Shown here one piece after another: positions 45,064-53,993 of a stretch of DNA of 64,000 nucleotides. How positions within the stretch are numbered: the first letter of the stretch is position 1; the number at the start of each line of letters is the position of its first letter. The position numbers were made by a program, and so were the translations under genes. The DNA comes from a virus: IMG/VR virus record IMGVR_UViG_3300035698_013060, positions 124,001-188,000 of that record. The stretch is one strand, 5' to 3'. Below the pieces are notes generated by a model, which saw only the letters and a program-made list of their open reading frames with translations, had not been told where the DNA came from and searched no databases.

Positions 45064-45266
45064 AATCAAGAAGTTCCCAGTTGGTATGCGACTGAGATCC
45101 GCGCGTCACCATTTGCTTGTTAGCTTCACCTGCGTCAAAAAATTTCCTCAAGAAAAAAAGAAATTATAACCCATAAAGGCGAATGGAAGCTTTCGGACCC
45201 CTCTTTATATCAAGGACCTCCTTAGTTTCTCTTGAGTACTCTTATTTTCTTGTCAAAAAGAAAAGA
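45064..45266. other. About 200-bp AT-rich non-coding stretch
   Basis: No convincing gene was found. It contains several A/T runs (AAAAAATTTCC, AAAAAAAGAAATTAT) and the minus-strand ribosome-like sequences AAGGAGGTCC and GAGGAAATT that lead into frames with early stops. It separates the fibre block from the Glu/Lys-rich gene and might contain further regulatory sites. Confidence 0.4.
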
Positions 45267-45293
45267 GACGATACGGCGGTATGCCGTATCGTC
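45267..45293 (-). terminator. Terminator after tail-fibre block
   Basis: Perfect 11-bp stem (GACGATACGGC and complement, five-base loop), followed on the minus strand by TCTTTTCTTTTTG. It ends the leftward fibre operon just past the 385-aa gene. Confidence 0.8.
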
Positions 45294-45322
45294 CCTAAAA
45301 CTCAAGATTTCTGTGTTCCTGA

Positions 45323-46480
45323 TTAGGTCAACTGTATGCCTACATGTGTAGTACCATCAGCCTTCTTAGCGACCAAGAATAGGTTGTCACTATCATCCTG
45401 CCAGAACGCTGCCCTTTCACCAGAGGCAGCCAAATCAGGAATCAGAGTCTGGTCGTACATGTTAATGGAAAGCTTGATGGCATCCCTGACGGCCTTTTCT
45501 GTAGCAGACTGCGTGTCATCAGCAGCACCATCAGCCCTGATAGAAGTGGTGGAAAACAGACGTCCAGTATCCATCCTCGCAATGGCTGTTCCTGAAATCG
45601 CTGAATCAGTCTTGATAGAACCGATGACAGTCGGAGCTGAACCAGTAGCGATCGTTCCTCCGATGACGACGACACCGTTGATGGAGTTCGGAAGAGGATT
45701 CCCCGTTGTGTTCTGTAGAGTGATACCTCCGCCGGATCCGGAGTTCACTACCATCAAGTCGAAGAGACTCGCGAAACCAGCCGTAAGACCAATCACCGGA
45801 GCGGAGTCTGAATCCACCAGTAGGTGACCATCATTGATCGCGAGTACTCCAACTCCGGAGATTGTCCCGGCCCCGGAGTAGTTCAGGTTGGTACATACCA
45901 GATTCATACCACTGTAGAGGATGATATTCGCTTCCTCAACGTTCACATGGTCAAGGTATGTACTTCCCTTGATATCGATCCTGGCACAAGACAACCGACT
46001 GAACTGAACGTATGAGTTCCTCAAGTCGAGGTAGGTGTCAGCCGTGATCCAGATATCACGCAGATAACAAGTTGTCTGGAAAGCACACTGACCTGCAAAA
46101 GTGAGATGAGCATCATTTCCGTTGATAGTCATCCCAATGTGATTCCAGTCCACACCTGCTGGGTGACTGAGCTCACACCCAGGCTGAAGATTCACAACGA
46201 GATCAGGGACGTCGTCGGGTGGAACGGAATCGAGGGCTTGGATAAACGTAACCAGCTCGGTCAGAGTATCGAGATAGGTCGGATCCTGTCCAGGAACGAT
46301 GACCTCGATATTTCCAGCCCATACGGGTGAGGACGCTACGTCCTCTACATCGTTAATACCCATCCCCACCCCAGTGGTGACTAGCTTTCTTCCAGCCGGA
46401 AGGTTTCCTCCAGCAGGAACGGGCAAGCTCGGCCTCTTGGGGAGCTCTGTATTGACAAACTGTTCGAATTGTGTAGCCAT
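45323..46480 (-). CDS. Tail fibre or receptor-binding protein (385 aa)
   Basis: The central region (about 80-290) has many short beta strands with Asn/Gly turns and regular hydrophobic spacing (LRDIWITADTYLDLRNSYV, GVGVLAINDGHLLVDSD), consistent with a right-handed beta-helix. The C-terminus is a short domain (FLVAKKADGTTHVGIQLT). No lyase or deacetylase residues were identified. It lies downstream of the other fibre genes, and such proteins bind host receptors. AGGAGATACTGAC precedes the ATG. Confidence 0.6.
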   Translation of the reverse strand: MATQFEQFVNTELPKRPSLPVPAGGNLPAGRKLVTTGVGMGINDVEDVASSPVWAGNIEVIVPGQDPTYLDTLTELVTFIQALDSVPPDDVPDLVVNLQPGCELSHPAGVDWNHIGMTINGNDAHLTFAGQCAFQTTCYLRDIWITADTYLDLRNSYVQFSRLSCARIDIKGSTYLDHVNVEEANIILYSGMNLVCTNLNYSGAGTISGVGVLAINDGHLLVDSDSAPVIGLTAGFASLFDLMVVNSGSGGGITLQNTTGNPLPNSINGVVVIGGTIATGSAPTVIGSIKTDSAISGTAIARMDTGRLFSTTSIRADGAADDTQSATEKAVRDAIKLSINMYDQTLIPDLAASGERAAFWQDDSDNLFLVAKKADGTTHVGIQLT

Positions 46481-46503
46481 GTCAGTATCTCCTAGGTAAT
46501 CTC

Positions 46504-48168
46504 TTAGATTACTTCTTCGAGCTCGGCCTGCATCGTCCCTGCCGTGTTAGACACGGCATTAGGAAGATCACAGTTGTACCATACGGTTCCCTGAGGATCG
46601 ACCGATCCACCAAGGCCATCCAAGATGGTGTACTCATCCAGAGTATCATCCTGATCAGCCCTGTGATCGAAGTTGAGAGAACCAGAAGGACTCTTCGAGA
46701 GGTTCGTACATTCCAACTTCATTACATCCAAGACGGAGGTCTCTATGGCAACCTCTCTGTTAGGCCATGCTGAGATGGTGAGCGTCCTAAGGACGAATCC
46801 TCCGATGATGTAGTTCACACCATTGGTAGGAACGTTGATGACCTTTCCAGCCAGGTTGACGGCATCGAAGCTCCCCCACGCGTGGGATCCCTTCACGTCG
46901 TCATCATGGACCTGAAGATCTCTTGTCCAGACCATCGGTCCCCCTGCGAAAGCTGCTCCTTGGAACGTCCCAGACGGAGCGACCATTGTGGGAGGCTGGA
47001 GGAATTCCTGATTTCCAGTGACGGTGATGATATGATCTTGTGCGACAGTACCAGCATTACCACCACTTCTGAGTCTGGCAGCCGGAACGGCGATATCTAC
47101 CGTCATGTCAACATGTGCAATCTGGATGATGACATTTTCCACGGTGGATGCATCGTTAGCTGTTCTTGTCGCAGTGGCTCTGAGATTGTCAACGGAAACA
47201 TTGTAGTTTCCGGAGATTCTCTCAACTGTCTTGCTCGCTTCCACGACTGAAGGATTGGTAATGAGTAGCTCTGCACTGGGCGAGTCGAATAGTACAACAT
47301 CCAGATCTGAGGTGGTGATTACCACTGAAGCCGTCTCAGAGTCCTTGAGGGCTTCCTGTGCTCCGGGGTATGTGGTAATCCCGAATGAGACCGTTGGATG
47401 CAGATTGTTGAGCGGAAGGGTGTTCCCTGTTTCAAAGGCTGCCCCAAGGCTTCCACTGGCGTCTACGGCTTGAATCCGTGCAGTGAGGTTTTGTAGCGTC
47501 GTCCCTCTGTTGGCGATCGTAACCTGAATAGTCGTGTTCGTCGTTGATGCAAAGCTGTGTGAGGATGCTTGGCATGCACCAAAGCCTTCGACCTCGATCC
47601 CTATCATGGGCTCAACAGAATCGATGACGAGGTTGACTACGTCTCCTTCCTTGAGTTCTGTCTGAGTTCCAGGAAGTGCTCCAAACAGAGCTCCTGATAC
47701 TTCAGGTCCAACTTGGATGGTAACGTCACACGCGTTGATCGGACCATCAGAATGGATGGCTGTTACATCTCCGGAAGCTCCAAGAGTGATGTCCACTGTA
47801 CCAGCCCACATCGGTTGATCCGGGAGCTGAGTAAGTGTCACTGAGATACCGTTGACCGTGACTGAAGGTAACAGAGTTGTTCCTCCACTGATAGCCATGA
47901 CGCTAACGGCAATTTCACCGTCGTCAGAGGTACAAGAGATAAGCTCCAATCCGTCTGATCTGGTGACCTTTGAGCCAACATTTCCACCTGCTGCAGGAGC
48001 GATGTCTGTGATGAATATCCCACCAGAGATTCCACCAGCCGTCAGTCCTGCCATGATGGCGTCAATGGACCTAACGGCGTTGTTGAGAATCTGTCCCCAG
48101 TTGTCACTGTCGCCACCAATGTCTGGGAGCTCGATATCGTAATTCGGCGTGTGTTCGTTCTGTGCCAT
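46504..48168 (-). CDS. Tail fibre protein (554 aa)
   Basis: The N-terminus has the fibre-family signature (NYDIELPDIGGDSDNWGQIL...AVRSIDA), which is similar to short 'tail-fibre N-terminal' segments. The body is Ser/Thr/Val-rich with repeated strand pairs (TIQVTIANRGTTLQNLTARI), as in Ig-like or beta-sandwich fibres. The C-terminus is a separate domain (QGTVWYNCDLPNAVSN). It is unrelated by eye to the 385-aa gene. AAAGGAG precedes the ATG. Confidence 0.6.
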   Translation of the reverse strand: MAQNEHTPNYDIELPDIGGDSDNWGQILNNAVRSIDAIMAGLTAGGISGGIFITDIAPAAGGNVGSKVTRSDGLELISCTSDDGEIAVSVMAISGGTTLLPSVTVNGISVTLTQLPDQPMWAGTVDITLGASGDVTAIHSDGPINACDVTIQVGPEVSGALFGALPGTQTELKEGDVVNLVIDSVEPMIGIEVEGFGACQASSHSFASTTNTTIQVTIANRGTTLQNLTARIQAVDASGSLGAAFETGNTLPLNNLHPTVSFGITTYPGAQEALKDSETASVVITTSDLDVVLFDSPSAELLITNPSVVEASKTVERISGNYNVSVDNLRATATRTANDASTVENVIIQIAHVDMTVDIAVPAARLRSGGNAGTVAQDHIITVTGNQEFLQPPTMVAPSGTFQGAAFAGGPMVWTRDLQVHDDDVKGSHAWGSFDAVNLAGKVINVPTNGVNYIIGGFVLRTLTISAWPNREVAIETSVLDVMKLECTNLSKSPSGSLNFDHRADQDDTLDEYTILDGLGGSVDPQGTVWYNCDLPNAVSNTAGTMQAELEEVI

Positions 48169-48195
48169 TTCTTTACTCCTTTACGTCGATAAAAC

Positions 48196-48345
48196 TTATG
48201 CTCCGAAGTTCTTGGAGGCAAAACTGGGTGAGTCGGAGCCGTCGTCTCCGTAGTGGAGCTCGTTTCCGCTTACTCCAATGATACTCTGCCAATCAGCTCC
48301 AGGTTGGTTCACATCAGGAATTTCTGTGGTATAACTCGGAGGCAT
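48196..48345 (-). CDS. Small fibre-related protein B (49 aa)
   Basis: ATG 48345 with AAGAAGGAG upstream codes MPPSYTTEIPDVNQPGADWQ, followed by NELHYGDDGSDS and a KNFGA end. Its first half matches the N-terminus of the adjacent 554-aa fibre (Y-E-PD...DW/NW...I pattern). Its second half matches the other small gene (ELHxGxxGSDxxSFxxKNFG). It is probably a mini-fibre or adaptor. Confidence 0.7.
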   Translation of the reverse strand: MPPSYTTEIPDVNQPGADWQSIIGVSGNELHYGDDGSDSPSFASKNFGA

Positions 48346-48369
48346 AATAACGACTCCTTCTTACGGGTC

Positions 48370-48504
48370 TTAGCCCCCGAAGTTTTTGTCCTTGAAACTC
48401 TCTTCGTCGGAACCATTGACTCCTCCATGGAGCTCAGTTCCCTCAATAGTATGATCAGTCTTGTATTGCTCGAGGTATTCTGATCTGGTGACGTCGTCAG
48501 CCAT
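48370..48504 (-). CDS. Small fibre-related protein A (44 aa)
   Basis: ATG 48504 has a perfect AAGGAGAG site. It reads MADDVTRSEYLEQYKTDHTI, then GTELHGGVNGSDEESF and a KNFGG end. The last 22 residues match the next small protein (ELHxGxxGSDxxSFxxKNFG). It lies between the 606-aa gene and that paralogue, in the fibre operon. Unknown function; an attachment adaptor is the best guess. Confidence 0.7.
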   Translation of the reverse strand: MADDVTRSEYLEQYKTDHTIEGTELHGGVNGSDEESFKDKNFGG

Positions 48505-48515
48505 TTCGTCTCTCC

Positions 48516-50336
48516 TTACAATCCAACGACGAAGCGTTCGGCCACGACTTCGCTGCTGTCATAGTTGCCTTCGTCCAGGTTCTCGCCAGACGCTTTGATT
48601 CTGAATATCTGGGACTCAGGATTACCGTAATTCCTGGTCTCATCGTAAAGATCATTTCCGACGTTGTGTTCATACAGGTCAGTCGGAGTGAACGCCCCTG
48701 TCGCTTTCACGGTAAAGTCATCGGCGTGTAGATCATTGATTGAGAAGATACCAGGTATCGTGGTCGGATCAACGTAGAAACCAATCAAGTACAGGTACTT
48801 CTCAAGGTCAGACCTGTAATAATCAGAGTTCAGGTTCATCTCTTTAGTGATACCGTTCTTCGGCACCGTGTACTTGACGTACAAGTACTCGTTCGACGGG
48901 AAGTTAGTAATCCTGAAAGCACCATCGGAGATGTTTTCCAGCTTGCCTTTGTCGACATACTGGTTGTTCATCACGACGTCGGTGTAGGTAACCCCCACTG
49001 GGAAATTCTCATGTCTGAGAAGGGTGATGATTCCATCTGTCGGAGTAGTGGTCACCTTGGTCTCGGTCATGAACCAGTTACTCGGCTCCTGCTTGATAAT
49101 CCTGACCTTTGATCCTATCGGCAGAGTGCCGTTGATCAGTCTGAGCTGAACTGGACTACCTGAACTACCAGTGTTCTCAATGAGATTGAAATCCCATCCA
49201 GGAACGAGTCTGTAACCGGCTGGAGAAGCTCCTGGTACGTGGATCGTTACCGCAATTTCACTCTCACTTTCAACTGGGAGCGGCATCTTGTCGATCATGG
49301 CCTGAGACCCGCTCGGGTCCAGGTCATTAAAATCAGTAGTGTCTCTGCCAGTGAATACGTCCGGATCCCCGGTAGGATCTCGCTCGTATCCCTCTGAGAT
49401 CAAGTCGAAATCCGTCTGACCACCTGAAGTGGTCTCGACATCGATGATCCAACCTGCTGAATTCGGGACAATGAAGACTTCATCACCAAAAGCAATGCCA
49501 TGACCTGTACTAAAGGTCAGTACTAATTGCTTGGCAACGGCACCGTCTTCTCTGGCAGTGTAGAAACTCCGGCTAAGTCTCTTGAAATAGGTCTCCCCAG
49601 AATGCCTGACATAGACGAGAAAATCGCCAAGGTCGTCAGCAGACTCATCATAGCAGTAGGGATAACCAATCTTGTCGATCTCAGTAAGCATGAAAGGATC
49701 GATTTCGTTCCATCCAGCACCGACGGTCAATCTATGCCACTTGGGAATATTCCAATGCCGTCTCATTTCGATCGAGATGACGTCATCATCGTCAACCTCT
49801 TCGATCGGTACGAACAGCGAATACCCAATTCCCTGACTGTGCAGATCGAAAGCGTCTGTTGGGAGCGGTCTACCGTTTTTGTAGACGAGCGTGTAGTAAT
49901 CCCCTTCTTCGAGCCTTTTGGCTCCATGCATTTGAAAGAAGACCACATCCGCCGCCGTCGGAAAGACGGAAGCCCAATCATATGCTGCACCATTCGCGTC
50001 AAAGACGCTGTCGTAAACGTATCCTGCAACACTGGGATACTGGAAATCTCTCTGGAAGTACGGATTGCAGAGGCTATTCAGATAATTCTGGATGTACCCT
50101 GGTACCCGTACCCCTGTTTCGTTGACATGGTTCTCAACTTGTTGCAACCGGTTCCAGACTTGTCCTAACCGATTGTTGATAACCAAATCGACCCAGTTGT
50201 TGAACGCCGTAGCGTCCTGTAGATCCAACTGACTGATTCCCTCGGCCTCTGGGACCATCGGGACGTAGCCGCTGTACATGTTCGTATCGAACAAGTCCCG
50301 GAGCAGCCTCTCTTGTCTTATCCAATTCGTGCTCAT
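48516..50336 (-). CDS. Putative tail or baseplate structural protein (606 aa)
   Basis: Beta-rich, with many aromatic strands (YTLVYKNGRPLP, DYYRSDLEKYLYLIGFYVDP) and Asp-rich loops. No enzymatic motif. It precedes the fibre genes in the leftward block, so it may link baseplate and fibres. Family not recognised. GGGAGCGC precedes the ATG. Confidence 0.65.
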   Translation of the reverse strand: MSTNWIRQERLLRDLFDTNMYSGYVPMVPEAEGISQLDLQDATAFNNWVDLVINNRLGQVWNRLQQVENHVNETGVRVPGYIQNYLNSLCNPYFQRDFQYPSVAGYVYDSVFDANGAAYDWASVFPTAADVVFFQMHGAKRLEEGDYYTLVYKNGRPLPTDAFDLHSQGIGYSLFVPIEEVDDDDVISIEMRRHWNIPKWHRLTVGAGWNEIDPFMLTEIDKIGYPYCYDESADDLGDFLVYVRHSGETYFKRLSRSFYTAREDGAVAKQLVLTFSTGHGIAFGDEVFIVPNSAGWIIDVETTSGGQTDFDLISEGYERDPTGDPDVFTGRDTTDFNDLDPSGSQAMIDKMPLPVESESEIAVTIHVPGASPAGYRLVPGWDFNLIENTGSSGSPVQLRLINGTLPIGSKVRIIKQEPSNWFMTETKVTTTPTDGIITLLRHENFPVGVTYTDVVMNNQYVDKGKLENISDGAFRITNFPSNEYLYVKYTVPKNGITKEMNLNSDYYRSDLEKYLYLIGFYVDPTTIPGIFSINDLHADDFTVKATGAFTPTDLYEHNVGNDLYDETRNYGNPESQIFRIKASGENLDEGNYDSSEVVAERFVVGL

Positions 50337-50351
50337 CGGCGCGCTCCCGCT

Positions 50352-51296
50352 TTACTTTGTGAGCCTGAAGAACTCGAGGAAAGAGGCCTGGACCTGCTTG
50401 TCCGCGAGATTGTTGATCAACACTTCCGAATTGACACCTGAAAGGGTGGCAGCCCAGAAGACATTAACCACGAAGTAATGGAACGACTCAACGGCCAAAA
50501 GCGCCGACGGGCCGAACATTTTGGTCCATGCCTCGGTCAGAGATCTCAACGTAAGATGCTGGATCTTATCAACCGTTCCAGCAAGAGAGACGACGAAAGA
50601 TGAAAGGGAGTCATACTCCATAATCATCTCATCATCGGTCCTCTCGATGATACTCTTCGGGGTGTCATTCGGGATAATCCCGAAAGCAATCCCCTTGGTA
50701 GACGGGGTATCGGCTCGGCCCATCACACCAATCTGGAAGTACTTCGCTACGAGGTAATTTACCTTATCGGTCTGGAGTGGGTCTAGGTTAAGAGAATAGA
50801 GCCTATCCAAGCATCTGACGAACATTCTGGTGTAGACATGAGTCAAGTTCTTCACCAGATTAACGTTGTTTGTCAGCTTGTTCTCGTTGTGATAAATCCT
50901 CATCAGGACAAGCGCGGATTGGAGAAGCCCGAAGAGCTTCTTCGTATCGATGTCGAGTTCCTTCTCACCCTGTTTGGCATACGGAGAGAGATTAGAAACT
51001 GCTACTACTCGGTTCTTTTCGTTGTAAATCAACCACGACGGGATCGATGTCGGGATGATTGAACCGTTGTCGAAGACTGGAATTATCTCCGCTGAGCCAA
51101 CGGCCTCTATCACAGAAGGCCTTGACACATACTTGTATCTTCTCTGAATGATCCCCATGCCCTCACTGATCTTCTCCAGGGATACGGTAAAGTGCCCCAA
51201 CAGGAGATCGCCGGTCATGGCCTTGATGATGCTGTTCTTATAAGCTGAGGGGAAGCTATTGAACAGATCAAGTTCTGTCAGTTTCTTCAGGCTCAT
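50352..51296 (-). CDS. Hypothetical protein (314 aa)
   Basis: Helical protein with a well-packed core (SAYKNSIIKAMTGDLLLGHF) and no motif recognised. The frame is open to 51332 with a non-ATG start; ATG 51296 with AGAGAAGAG upstream is preferred. First gene of the leftward fibre block, divergent from the plus-strand replication block. Confidence 0.7.
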   Translation of the reverse strand: MSLKKLTELDLFNSFPSAYKNSIIKAMTGDLLLGHFTVSLEKISEGMGIIQRRYKYVSRPSVIEAVGSAEIIPVFDNGSIIPTSIPSWLIYNEKNRVVAVSNLSPYAKQGEKELDIDTKKLFGLLQSALVLMRIYHNENKLTNNVNLVKNLTHVYTRMFVRCLDRLYSLNLDPLQTDKVNYLVAKYFQIGVMGRADTPSTKGIAFGIIPNDTPKSIIERTDDEMIMEYDSLSSFVVSLAGTVDKIQHLTLRSLTEAWTKMFGPSALLAVESFHYFVVNVFWAATLSGVNSEVLINNLADKQVQASFLEFFRLTK

Positions 51297-51431
51297 GGCT
51301 CTTCTCTCTTCTTTGTCTGGGTTGCTTGCCAACCATTTATTCTGTTCGGATTAATTCCTTGTTCCGCCGACGTGCGTCCTTCATGTGCTCAGAGTCCTTA
51401 GTAACGTCCGTCATAAACCAATATTACGAGG

Positions 51432-51563
51432 GTGTATCGTAAGGCCTGGAATCTTCCTCCGGTAGTAAACAGCCGGTGGAGACGACTGGGATCAGATGGA
51501 CGGACTTGAAGCGGGTCCGGCCTAGTGGCCGAAGAGCTCGCCAAGAAACTAGGTATTGGCTAA
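51432..51563 (+). pseudogene. Small ORF with in-frame TGA (about 43 codons)
   Basis: A frame starting near GTG 51432 (YRKAWNLPPVVNSRWRRLGS DGRT) meets TGA at 51507, then continues SGSGLVAEELAKKLGIG to TAA 51563. Both sides look coding, and Trp (TGG) at the stop would fit. The upstream start is weak; AACCAATATTACG just before it resembles the promoter element. It lies in the divergent gap between 51296 and 51585. Confidence 0.3.
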
Positions 51564-51584
51564 AACCCGAGAAAGGAGGCGCTA

Positions 51585-52820
51585 ATGTTTTTGATTGCCA
51601 AGAATAGAAAAGATTTCGTCAAGACCTTGATAGCTGAGGTAGAGACCGCTAGGTCGGAGAGGAGCTTCGCTAAAAGAGTAAAGGGTCTTAAAAGGCTGGC
51701 ATTCCTGGACTTGAGTAAGTTTCGGGTGACCGGGACTGACAGGACAGAACCTTCATTCAAACGCATCCGTTTCAAGGTGACCCCTCAGAAGGTGGCGACT
51801 CATACAGTCAGCCTTGTGACAGGTCCGGAGACGTACAGATGTATCGCAGCCCATGGAATCGAAAGGATCGTCAGGGCTTTCTTTGTCGACCACCATATCA
51901 GAAAGGTCATTGAACTGATTGTGAAAGGTGATGAGGTCTTAGCAGAAGCCATCCGCCGAGGCCGATGTTACATGGACATGTGGGATCACAACTCAGAAGA
52001 TCTGGAAGATAACGATAGAGTCAGTCTACTCCCAGTGGACGTACTTGGTCCGGAAAACCAGATAATGATCACAGGAGAGATGCCCTCTACATACCTGAAG
52101 GATCTGAGCTTGTTGGCCGTATTCTACTCAGTAGTACACGGACGTCCACAGATACCTCTTGGAATTTACAAAGTAACCTCCACAGAGGCAGAGACTGCTG
52201 AGACTCCTCCTGAAGTTGATGCCAGAGGGTTTGTCCCGTTTATCATTGAGCCCAGACTCGAAACCTTCAAGCCGTTCGAGAAAGAAACTATACACGAGAA
52301 ACTGTTCAACGCAAGTCTAGGTAACACTTACTTTGCGAAGTCAGGACTGTTGTGTACGATCGGTAAGGTTATCATGGAAAACATCCAGAGTAGCGAAGTA
52401 CTTAAGAGAGTACTCATCCTGCTGTGCAGCCTTACTGGAACTCATGATGATGAGGATATTGTATTTGATCTGATAAGGAAGACCCTTGGATTCCTTGAAA
52501 GTACCCTAGACTATGAGATCAAGAATCTTACCTTCACAGGAAAGAGACGGATCACTAACAGGGTGTTCTACAACACCATGGCTGATTTGGAGGATGAAAC
52601 TCTGTTCTCTATAGCCAAGGATCCTGGGATGCTCCGAGTGGTGGATGAGTTCGGGGTAGAGAACCAGAATGTCCAACAGTACATCCTCCGGGAACAGATT
52701 CGAAGGTTCCGCAACCGCCCAGAGCTCGATGAAAATGTGAGACACCTGATGAACAGGCTTGACTTCGGAGGGAAGCAATCTCTAATGGAGTTAGCATTCC
52801 TAAAAGAAAGGAAGATATGA
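51585..52820 (+). CDS. Hypothetical protein (411 aa)
   Basis: Soluble alpha/beta protein without a recognisable motif. It is the first gene of the plus-strand block containing an exonuclease, nuclease and helicase, so a replication or recombination role is possible. AAAGGAGG precedes the ATG, and its stop overlaps the next ATG (ATGA). Confidence 0.7.
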   Translation: MFLIAKNRKDFVKTLIAEVETARSERSFAKRVKGLKRLAFLDLSKFRVTGTDRTEPSFKRIRFKVTPQKVATHTVSLVTGPETYRCIAAHGIERIVRAFFVDHHIRKVIELIVKGDEVLAEAIRRGRCYMDMWDHNSEDLEDNDRVSLLPVDVLGPENQIMITGEMPSTYLKDLSLLAVFYSVVHGRPQIPLGIYKVTSTEAETAETPPEVDARGFVPFIIEPRLETFKPFEKETIHEKLFNASLGNTYFAKSGLLCTIGKVIMENIQSSEVLKRVLILLCSLTGTHDDEDIVFDLIRKTLGFLESTLDYEIKNLTFTGKRRITNRVFYNTMADLEDETLFSIAKDPGMLRVVDEFGVENQNVQQYILREQIRRFRNRPELDENVRHLMNRLDFGGKQSLMELAFLKERKI

Positions 52821-52960
52821 AGAAGTTGATCATTGCAACGATCGTGATTGTAGTGTCCTTGTGCGTAGTCCTTCCTCTCGCGACAGGCTTTTTACAGGCT
52901 GCCAGAGAAGAACAAACGTCATGGGATCGTTACGTAGCGGCAGCACTAACCAACGGTTAA
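52817..52960 (+). CDS. Small membrane protein (47 aa), with read-through extension
   Basis: ATG 52817 overlaps the previous stop (ATGA). Residues 4-28 are a clear membrane helix (LIIATIVIVVSLCVVLPLAT), then a short helical part (REEQTSWDRYVAAALTNG). TAA at 52958 ends it, but the same frame continues as SPEKAAIIADKTLSEKRRRF and ends exactly at the TAATG shared with the next gene's start (53023). That coupling suggests the true gene was 68 codons with an in-frame TAA. A single-span membrane protein (holin, antiholin or other) is likely. Confidence 0.6.
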   Translation: MKKLIIATIVIVVSLCVVLPLATGFLQAAREEQTSWDRYVAAALTNG

Positions 52961-53022
52961 AGTCCTGAGAAGGCGGCCATTATAGCCGACAAGACTTTAT
53001 CAGAAAAAAGGAGAAGATTCTA

Positions 53023-53604
53023 ATGAGTAAATTCCCTGAAGTTGAAGAAATGCTGAGACAGATGGTGTTCTTTGACACCGAAACGTCTGGCCTGTTGGAT
53101 TACAAGCACGAGATCATTCAGATCGGTGCTATATCCGGTAACAGTGAGTTCGAAGTCAAGTTACGCTTCGACATGGACAAGGCTGACCCGAAAGCCTTGG
53201 AGATGAATTGTTACAACGAGGATGTTTGGGCCGAGGAAGCCGTGGATCCCGAGGAAGCGATGAACGCATTCTCGGAGTTCCTGGAAGACTTCAAGTTTGT
53301 AGGAAAAGTCGGTAAGAAGTCCGGAAAGCCTTACAAAGTTGCTAGACTTGTAGGTCACAATGCATCTACGTTCGATAAGGGCTTCATGATGGCTCTCTAC
53401 AGAACTTATGATGCCTTTATGCCGTTCGAGTTCAAGATCTGGGATACTCAACAGTTGGCTATGTGGAGCCTTCCAGACGCTGAGCATCACAAGCTCGAGG
53501 TTCTGTGTGAGTACTACAACATTGACATCGGCAATGCTCATGACGCTCTAGCTGATGCGATCGCCACTCGACGGGTAGCTTGGTGTCTCATGACTGAGGA
53601 GTGA
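53023..53604 (+). CDS. DnaQ-like 3'-5' exonuclease (DEDDh)
   Basis: The fold and residues of DnaQ/ribonuclease-T-type exonucleases are clear: D18 and E20 in VFFDTETSGL, D118 in HNASTFDKGF, and H173 with D178 in AHDALADAIATRRV (ExoIII motif of the DEDDh group). Such enzymes proofread DNA synthesis or trim DNA or RNA ends. At 193 aa it is a stand-alone domain. Its ATG shares bases with the stop of the preceding small ORF (TAATG). It sits upstream of a gp47-like nuclease and the helicase. Confidence 0.88.
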   Translation: MSKFPEVEEMLRQMVFFDTETSGLLDYKHEIIQIGAISGNSEFEVKLRFDMDKADPKALEMNCYNEDVWAEEAVDPEEAMNAFSEFLEDFKFVGKVGKKSGKPYKVARLVGHNASTFDKGFMMALYRTYDAFMPFEFKIWDTQQLAMWSLPDAEHHKLEVLCEYYNIDIGNAHDALADAIATRRVAWCLMTEE

Positions 53605-53609
53605 GACGA

Positions 53610-53810
53610 GTGAAGACGTACATTATTTACCATGAAATGGGCCTCTGCCAAGATATTATCGTCAGTGACGAGTCGGAAGCTGATTCCGAAAAAAGACTGG
53701 CCTGAATCAAATCACGTTCTGACTTTCAAGTCATTGCCGTGATAAGAGGAATACTCATGGAAGGACATGAAGCATGCCTGAATCAACGAAAGACGACGGA
53801 CCCGTCATAG
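53610..53810 (+). pseudogene. Small ORF interrupted by TGA at codon 32 (67 codons)
   Basis: GTG 53610 has GAGGAG eight bases upstream. It reads KTYIIYHEMGLCQDIIVSDE and on to RLA, TGA (53703), then IKSRSDFQVIAVIRGILMEG and a tail to TAG 53810, a strand-helix-strand layout that is convincing across the stop. It overlaps the next gene's start by 37 bases. It may be a nonsense-mutated or read-through gene. Confidence 0.45.
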
Positions 53811-53983
53811 GGACGTTTGTAGTACATGCTCTCAAAAGTCGTGTGAGAACGCGAGATGAATTAAACGGGGATGGTAAAAGGTTCTGTGTTACCCCTCTTG
53901 AAGGGAAGCACCTGAAGCCATACTCCGAGTACTACGGCAACCTGGATCAATTCAAAAGTGTCTGGGGAGAACCCATAGACTAG
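53774..53983 (+). CDS. Hypothetical protein (69 aa)
   Basis: Small strand-rich protein (VIGTFVVHALKSRVRTRDEL) with no recognised family. GGAAGGACATG precedes the ATG. It ends ten bases before the SbcD-like gene. Confidence 0.65.
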   Translation: MPESTKDDGPVIGTFVVHALKSRVRTRDELNGDGKRFCVTPLEGKHLKPYSEYYGNLDQFKSVWGEPID

Positions 53984-53993
53984 AGGAGAAACT

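Noticed and set aside
3857-53810. TGA reassigned to Trp in the whole phage
   Set aside because: Large genes use TGA as a real stop (for example at 43072 followed at once by the next start), and a TAA case also exists, so one code change cannot explain the interrupted ORFs.
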